DNA of 10,155 nt from RGIG7378 sp045588325 (GTDB taxonomy: Bacteria > Bacillota > Clostridia > RGIG7378). The notes beneath the pieces were generated by a model that was not told the origin of the DNA, did not search any database, and saw only the letters and a list, made by a program, of their open reading frames with translations. A program made the translations under genes and the position numbers. Below, piece after piece: positions 6,690 through 10,155 of the stretch (its first letter is position 1; each line of letters opens with the position of its first letter). The stretch spans positions 1-10,155 of the forward strand of contig JAZNEA010000054.1 in NCBI GenBank assembly GCA_045588325.1, read 5' to 3'.

Positions 6690-7463
6690 TTATTCTGCCT
6701 TTCCTGCGGGGAAACGAGTGCCTACGGCCTTGCCCTCCACAATGTCGTATAGAATCTCGGGGTTCGCGCCCTGAGCGATTATCATGTCGCAACCGCTGGC
6801 TGTGACGATCTTGGCTGCACACAGCTTTGTCTGCATTCCGCCTGTGCCTCGCCTGGACCCTGCGCCGCCTGCTACCTTCATTATGTCCTCTGTAATCTCT
6901 GTTACCACGGGGATGAGCTGGGCGTTCTCGTCCTGTCTGGGGTCACCGGAATACAATCCCTCAATATCAGACAGCAGCACCAACAGGTCCGCCCCTATGG
7001 CAGATGCCACAATGGCAGAGAGTGTGTCGTTGTCTCCAACTGCTATCTCCTCTGTTTCTACTGTATCGTTCTCGTTGATAATGGGCAAAACTCCCATCTC
7101 CAGCAATCTGTTGACCGTATTGTTAAAGTTGTGGAGGCGTGTGCTGTTCTCAACATCTGCCCCGGTGAGCAAAATCTGTGCAACGGTGTGCCCATACTCC
7201 CCAAAGGCTCTGTCGTAGGAGTCCATCAGCTCGCACTGTCCAACTGCGGATACCGCCTGCTTAGTAGGCATGTCCTCAGGCTTGCCCGCCAGGCCCAACT
7301 TAGCCACGCCCATGGCAATGGCCCCGGAGGACACCAACACAACCTTGTTGCCTGCATTCATCAAATCTGCAACTACCTGGCACAACTTGTGAAATCTACG
7401 TATATTAATGCCGCCGCCCTCATGTGTCAGGGTGGAGCTGCCAATTTTTATAACCAGCTTCAT
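6690..7463 (-). CDS. proB: Glutamate 5-kinase, short form without PUA domain
   Basis: A 257-residue cytosolic kinase of the amino acid kinase fold that phosphorylates glutamate with ATP, the committed and usually proline-inhibited step of proline synthesis. Seen: KIGSSTLT (6-13), LVSSGAIAMGVAKLGL (43-58), VSAVGQCELMDSYDRAF, LPIINENDTV (126-135), GDNDTLSAIVASAIGADLLVLLSDIEGLYSGDPR (143-176) and the kinase signature GSRRGTGGMQTKLCAAKIVTASGC (202-225). The protein stops soon after the kinase domain, whereas the E. coli enzyme (about 367 residues) has a C-terminal PUA domain. Short forms of this kind are known in Gram-positive bacteria, so this is not evidence of truncation. I chose ATG 7463 because AGAGGTG at 7467-7473 is correctly placed for it; the GTG at 7469 lies inside that site and would add only two residues. 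It is first in proB-proA-proC, behind the promoter at 7493-7521. Confidence 0.96.
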   Translation of the reverse strand: MKLVIKIGSSTLTHEGGGINIRRFHKLCQVVADLMNAGNKVVLVSSGAIAMGVAKLGLAGKPEDMPTKQAVSAVGQCELMDSYDRAFGEYGHTVAQILLTGADVENSTRLHNFNNTVNRLLEMGVLPIINENDTVETEEIAVGDNDTLSAIVASAIGADLLVLLSDIEGLYSGDPRQDENAQLIPVVTEITEDIMKVAGGAGSRRGTGGMQTKLCAAKIVTASGCDMIIAQGANPEILYDIVEGKAVGTRFPAGKAE

Positions 7464-7466
7464 AAG

Positions 7467-7473
7467 CACCTCT
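7467..7473 (-). promoter_or_regulatory. proB ribosome binding site (AGAGGTG)
   Basis: On the minus strand AGAGGTG lies 3 bases before ATG at 7463, giving about 5 bases between the AGAGG core and the start. It decides between this ATG and the in-frame GTG at 7469, which overlaps the site itself. Confidence 0.7.
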
Positions 7474-7492
7474 CAGAATGACTATTGCGTCG

Positions 7493-7521
7493 AATATATA
7501 TCCTTTATTAGGATAAGGCAA
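7493..7521 (-). promoter_or_regulatory. proBAC promoter with dyad in the spacer
   Basis: On the minus strand -35 TTGCCT (7521-7516), a spacer of exactly 17 bases and -10 TATATT (7498-7493) form a good sigma-A-type promoter. Initiation near 7486 would give a leader of about 23 bases, too short for a T-box or other riboswitch. The whole spacer (7499-7515) is a dyad, TATCCT-ttatt-AGGATA, ideally placed for a repressor to block polymerase. The dyad is seen directly; its use as an operator is inference. Confidence 0.65.
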
Positions 7522-7588
7522 TAATTTAGCGGAGTAAAGCCAACAACTGGACAATATAGAAAACCTTTATTTAACGCAATTTGCCTTA

Positions 7589-9337
7589 TTAAAAGTCCGT
7601 CAGGGGCATGTTCCAATCCTGGCTATCCAGCCAGTTCCACCTGTCGGTAATGTACTCTCTGAGCCTGTTTACCTGGGCAGGATAAGTCTTGTAATTGAGG
7701 GTGCTGTAGGGCTGACCGAATAGTCTGGTGCCCATGATGTCCCACACCTCAAAGTTGTACTTAGCAGAAGGAGTGATCAAGGTCTCCATGTAGTTTACCT
7801 GATCCAACATCTCTGCCAGCAAATCGTCCTTAATCAAATCCCATCTGGCTCTCAAACGATCCATGAACTCCGGATCCGCTGCCAGGCAGTTAACCCAGTT
7901 GAGTTTGACATATGTGTCCTCTGCTGCAGAACCGAGGGTGGCCCATGTGCCTGGTGTATAGCGGTGGAAATTGCCAAATCCCAAATCAAAGTCCCAGATG
8001 GGGCCCATCTTAAGCTTGCCCCCTGGCTCCAGCACCATGTAGCAGCTGCGTCTCATGCATCCATCCAGGTTGTACGTCATCTCATAACAAATTATCCAGT
8101 CTATCAGTGAATCCACATCGATAAACTCCTCGTAATCCTGCAGATATTTGACGGCATTATCGCACTGGCGCAGGTAGTTCTTGATCTTGTTGACCTCAGT
8201 GGTGGTAATTACCTCCTCCTCGGGGTAGTGAATCGTAAAATTGCGCAAATATCCAATTGTATAATACTTTGGCGGATCGGCTGCATCGTCATCTCTGCCT
8301 CCCAGCTCAATGAGGAAGGCCAGGGAATCATCACCCTCCTCGGGCTCAATCTCCACGCGACCCTTTTTGACCTCTATCTGCTCTCCAATGGTGTAAACTC
8401 CCGCATACTCCCCATTAAAGAAAACATCCACGGGGTACTGGTGTGTGGTAAATGCCAGATTGTCCAAAACAGAGCCCATAAAGGACGCAATGTGATTCTG
8501 CATCAAGGTCTTGTCCGGGTGGTTGGCAATCAAAACCCACTTTTTGTTGGGGGCCATGCCCAAAACCTCTGTCTTGGAAATAAACTTAATTTTGTATGAC
8601 TTTTTGTCGAACTGCTCCCAGGATGACTGTCCGCGACCTCTTATCTCGATGGCCTTGGTGTTGATGTTCAGATACTGGCTCATGTAGGAGTCGCTGCAAT
8701 CCAGGGTGAATGTGCCATTGACATACTCCTCCTTGGAGGTAATGGCCAAGCCTGAGTCGGTGGTCAGGTACACAATAGGCAGCTGGTTCTTAAGGTAGAC
8801 GATCTCTACCTGGTAGTCTCTGGACTGACCATGCTTGTCCGTAATGGTGCAGACACACTGGTTTGTCAAATCGATAGAGCCGTCGCTATTTACGGAGGTG
8901 CTGTTAAAAGTTACGCGTCCATTGCCTGCATCAACGCTGGGGTATGCTCCTGTCAATGCGTTGCGGTTGGTCAGATAGTTCACTGTGGCAGTGACCTTCT
9001 CGCCATCCACTGTGAAAACCACATCCTTATCCAGGCCGTTGTCCTTGGCTGGCAGACGGAAGCTCTTGATGTAATCCATGCAGATGGGCTCTGGTGTGGG
9101 CGTTGTCTCCGGAGTGGCCGTGGGAGTCTCTGTAGGCTGGGCCGTAGGTGTGGCAGTGGGAGCATCGGAACCGGTTGGAACTACGGTAGGTGTGGGTACG
9201 ACAGTCGCTGTGGGTGTCGAAGTGCTGTGCTCTGTATAGTCCGGCTCGGGAGTAAACAACGCCACCGCAATGGCGATGCCGATGCACAACACAATTGTGA
9301 CAATGTATGTAACTCGAATGACCTTTTGTTTCTTCAC
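7589..9337 (-). CDS. Membrane-anchored CotH-family (kinase-like) surface protein
   Basis: A 582-residue protein from the chosen start. Order: short basic N-terminus (MKKQKVIRV); one hydrophobic helix at about 7-28 (signal anchor); a Thr/Pro-rich linker at about 29-84 with many PT repeats (TPTATVVPTPTVVPT); a beta-rich domain at about 85-182 of the kind often found beside CotH domains (begins IKSFRLPAKDNGLDKDVVF, ends YQVEIVYL); then a CotH kinase-like domain from about 187 to the end. CotH hallmarks are EIRGRGQSSWEQFDKKSYKIKF (near 231), LGMAPNKKWVLIANHPDKTLMQNH, YPVDVFFNGEYAGVYTIGEQIEV, NLDGCMRRSCYM, and IWDFDLGFG (447-455), a likely metal-binding acidic motif. CotH of Bacillus is an atypical kinase acting on spore coat proteins; anchored versions in Clostridia are mostly uncharacterised. 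The GTG start at 9337 has AGAGGT nine bases upstream. An upstream GTG at 9421 would add 28 residues but has no good site and runs through the promoter. Substrate unknown. Confidence 0.85.
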   Translation of the reverse strand: MKKQKVIRVTYIVTIVLCIGIAIAVALFTPEPDYTEHSTSTPTATVVPTPTVVPTGSDAPTATPTAQPTETPTATPETTPTPEPICMDYIKSFRLPAKDNGLDKDVVFTVDGEKVTATVNYLTNRNALTGAYPSVDAGNGRVTFNSTSVNSDGSIDLTNQCVCTITDKHGQSRDYQVEIVYLKNQLPIVYLTTDSGLAITSKEEYVNGTFTLDCSDSYMSQYLNINTKAIEIRGRGQSSWEQFDKKSYKIKFISKTEVLGMAPNKKWVLIANHPDKTLMQNHIASFMGSVLDNLAFTTHQYPVDVFFNGEYAGVYTIGEQIEVKKGRVEIEPEEGDDSLAFLIELGGRDDDAADPPKYYTIGYLRNFTIHYPEEEVITTTEVNKIKNYLRQCDNAVKYLQDYEEFIDVDSLIDWIICYEMTYNLDGCMRRSCYMVLEPGGKLKMGPIWDFDLGFGNFHRYTPGTWATLGSAAEDTYVKLNWVNCLAADPEFMDRLRARWDLIKDDLLAEMLDQVNYMETLITPSAKYNFEVWDIMGTRLFGQPYSTLNYKTYPAQVNRLREYITDRWNWLDSQDWNMPLTDF

Positions 9338-9346
9338 TGATTCTCT

Positions 9347-9352
9347 ACCTCT
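9347..9352 (-). promoter_or_regulatory. Ribosome binding site deciding the cotH-like gene start (AGAGGT)
   Basis: On the minus strand AGAGGT is separated by 9 bases from GTG at 9337. The more upstream candidates, ATG at 9388 and GTG at 9421, have no comparable site. Starting here also puts the hydrophobic anchor directly after a short basic N-terminus, as expected. Confidence 0.65.
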
Positions 9353-9378
9353 GCTGGCTCCGTGGGTCTTTTTATTAG

Positions 9379-9408
9379 ATAATATCATTCCATAGGACGC
9401 AAGTCCAA
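9379..9408 (-). promoter_or_regulatory. Candidate promoter of the cotH-like gene
   Basis: On the minus strand the -10 TATTAT (9384-9379) is five of six to consensus. The -35 would be TTGGAC (9408-9403) with an 18-base spacer, or TGGACT with 17; both are weak. Initiation near 9372 gives a leader of about 35 bases that contains the ribosome binding site at 9347-9352, consistent with the GTG at 9337. Its upstream end faces the plus-strand promoter at 9417-9445, only 8 bases away. Confidence 0.45.
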
Positions 9409-9416
9409 TCACAATG

Positions 9417-9445
9417 TTCACAAGGTCCCATGCCTTTGGTATACT
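9417..9445 (+). promoter_or_regulatory. Strong extended -10 promoter of the lipoprotein gene
   Basis: The -35 TTCACA (9417-9422, five of six to consensus), a 17-base spacer and -10 TATACT (9440-9445, five of six) are combined with a TG extension at 9437-9438. The ATG at 9452 is only 6 bases after the -10, where transcription itself should begin, so the mRNA is predicted to have no 5' leader. Confidence 0.75.
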
Positions 9446-9451
9446 AAACCC

Positions 9452-10006
9452 ATGAAAAAGCTAACATTTTCCATCTGCATATTGGTCGCTTTTTGTTGCC
9501 TGTTCACTGGCTGTGGCTCGCAGGTGGATATTCCGCGCCTCACTTCTCCCCAGGCCTCTGACAGGGTACTGTCCTGCCCACTCCCAGAGGGTTGCGAGAT
9601 CCGCGACATCAGTTCTGTCTTTGGGCTGGACCAGCGGTTTGTAGTGTACGGCGTGTTTACCGAAACAGGCGTCCGCGTTGCCTATGTGACCCTGTACTCC
9701 GACGAAAATTCTGTGCTTTCTATGGCTACCATCAAGGTGTCCCTCTCCTGTGAGGCCGAGGACATCGCTCTGGGCTTGCAATGGGCTAACGACCTTTTGG
9801 ATCTGCTGTATCCGAAACTGGATGGTAAACTCATGGAGGAATTGACTCAGGATTGTCCCTGGGATGTCTCCTCCCTTATGGCCCTGGAACTGGGCGAAAC
9901 CCTGTCGAACACTCTGGACGGACAGTCTCAAAAGTTAGTCTACGACTTGTTGGGCGGACATTATGCCAGCATACAATTGTGGTATAATGTTTCAGCTAAG
10001 AACTAA
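9452..10006 (+). CDS. Putative lipoprotein of unknown function
   Basis: A 184-residue protein I do not recognise. It begins with a lipoprotein signal peptide: MKK, a hydrophobic core (LTFSICILVAFCCLF) and the lipobox-like FTGC with Cys21 as the lipidated residue, so the mature protein should be anchored on the outer face of the membrane. The mature part has a beta-like segment near 62-100 (FVVYGVFTETGVRVAYVTLYSD and ATIKVSLSC) and a helical stretch near 101-168 (GLQWANDLLDLLYPKLDGKLMEELT, LGETLSNTLDGQSQKLVYDLLG). Cys42, Cys48, Cys100 and Cys135 could form disulphides. The ATG at 9452 begins an intact signal peptide but has no Shine-Dalgarno sequence. The promoter at 9417-9445 places the transcription start at or next to the ATG, so translation is probably leaderless. 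It is divergent from the cotH-like gene. The last residues (VSAKN) and the TAA stop are encoded by a 26-bp repeat at 9991-10016, so the original C-terminus may have been replaced. Confidence 0.8.
   Translation: MKKLTFSICILVAFCCLFTGCGSQVDIPRLTSPQASDRVLSCPLPEGCEIRDISSVFGLDQRFVVYGVFTETGVRVAYVTLYSDENSVLSMATIKVSLSCEAEDIALGLQWANDLLDLLYPKLDGKLMEELTQDCPWDVSSLMALELGETLSNTLDGQSQKLVYDLLGGHYASIQLWYNVSAKN
9980..9988 (+). promoter_or_regulatory. Candidate extended -10 (TGGTATAAT) just before the repeat
   Basis: A perfect TATAAT at 9983-9988 with the TG extension at 9980-9981 lies within the last codons of the lipoprotein gene. No good -35 is found at 16-18 bases (TTATGC at 9961-9966 is weak). If active, transcription would start near 9995 and run through the repeat at 9991-10155 and beyond the window. 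Confidence 0.3.
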
Positions 10007-10155
10007 GAGTGAAGAGTTAAAAGTGAAGAGTGAAAAGTTCGGGTCTCTATGTTCCAAAGGTCAAGGCGAAGCAAGCTTCGCAGTGAAAAGTCGCCGGCTA
10101 CTCCCGAATCTGCACCAGAAAAAGTTCAGTTCAGCTAAGAACTAAGAGTGAAGAG
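9991..10155 (+). repeat. Two identical 26-bp repeat copies with tandem heptads, 139-bp period
   Basis: Bases 9991-10016 and 10130-10155 are identical (both start TTCAGCTAAGAACTAAG), 139 bases apart; the second runs into the window edge. After the first copy's TAA at 10004-10006, four RAGTKAA heptads follow in register at 10007-10034: GAGTGAA, GAGTTAA, AAGTGAA, GAGTGAA. Between the copies are non-repeat sequence, a small hairpin (10066-10081) and another AGTGAAAAG at 10082-10090. The purine-rich strand is the sense strand of the preceding gene, as at proC. No convincing reading frame is present; a 60-codon frame across it is judged spurious. Confidence 0.8.
10066..10081 (+). other. Small hairpin GCGAAG-CAAG-CTTCGC inside the repeat
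   Basis: A 6-bp perfect stem with a 4-base loop, between the two 26-bp copies. It has no T-run after it, so it is not a typical terminator. The related word TTGCGAAGC occurs in the other repeat region near 4218-4226, so this hairpin sequence may belong to the repeat family. Confidence 0.4.

Noticed and set aside
7464..7588. T-box or other riboswitch upstream of proB
   Set aside because: The predicted leader is only about 23 bases and no specifier loop, T-box sequence or terminator/antiterminator is visible.
9338..9421. 28-residue longer start of the cotH-like gene (GTG at 9421)
   Set aside because: No good ribosome binding site, the segment contains the likely promoter, and the shorter form has a well-placed AGAGGT and a normal signal anchor.
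9963..10145. 60-codon reading frame downstream of the lipoprotein gene
   Set aside because: It overlaps the lipoprotein gene end and runs through both repeat copies. It has no ribosome binding site and no protein-like composition.
9991..10155. Possible CRISPR array from the two identical 26-bp repeats
   Set aside because: Only two copies, a 113-base spacer, no dyad typical of CRISPR repeats, heptad-based composition and no cas genes.

Overview
The window looks like a chromosomal segment from a Clostridia-type Firmicute of roughly balanced GC. The evidence is AGGAGG-like ribosome binding sites, tightly packed operons with 1-base overlaps, a Thr/Pro-linked membrane-anchored CotH-family kinase, a Gram-positive-style lipoprotein, and tandem Mrp/complex-I-like antiporter subunits. 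The assignment rests on gene style only; there is no rRNA or tRNA in the window.

Layout. (1) 2-4095, plus strand: the 3' end of an operon of three consecutive proton-conducting antiporter-like membrane subunits (NuoL/M/N - MrpA/D - HyfB superfamily). The first is cut by the window edge. (2) 4096-4661: a 566-base AT-rich intergenic region between convergent gene sets. It is full of a degenerate repeat family based on the heptad RAGTKAA, includes a perfect 31-bp inverted repeat, and holds one strong hairpin. (3) 4662-7463, minus strand: a complete proline-biosynthesis operon proB-proA-proC with near-zero spacing, preceded by a good sigma-A-type promoter whose 17-base spacer is a dyad. (4) 7589-9337, minus strand: a membrane-anchored CotH-family protein. 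(5) 9452-10006, plus strand: a small putative lipoprotein transcribed divergently from cotH, probably as a leaderless mRNA. (6) 9991-10155: the same heptad repeat family again, with two identical 26-bp copies 139 bp apart.

How the genes work together. The antiporter subunits probably belong to a larger ion-translocating membrane complex whose other genes lie upstream of the window. ProB, ProA and ProC make proline from glutamate in three steps. The CotH-like protein and the lipoprotein share a divergent promoter region and are both predicted to act at the cell surface, but no shared function can be shown.

The most unusual signal is the heptad repeat family. It sits at the 3' ends of three transcription units. 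In each case the purine-rich strand next to the gene is the gene's sense strand, and it supplies the stop codon of proC and the last codons plus stop of the lipoprotein gene. No defence, CRISPR, transposase or phage gene was found.
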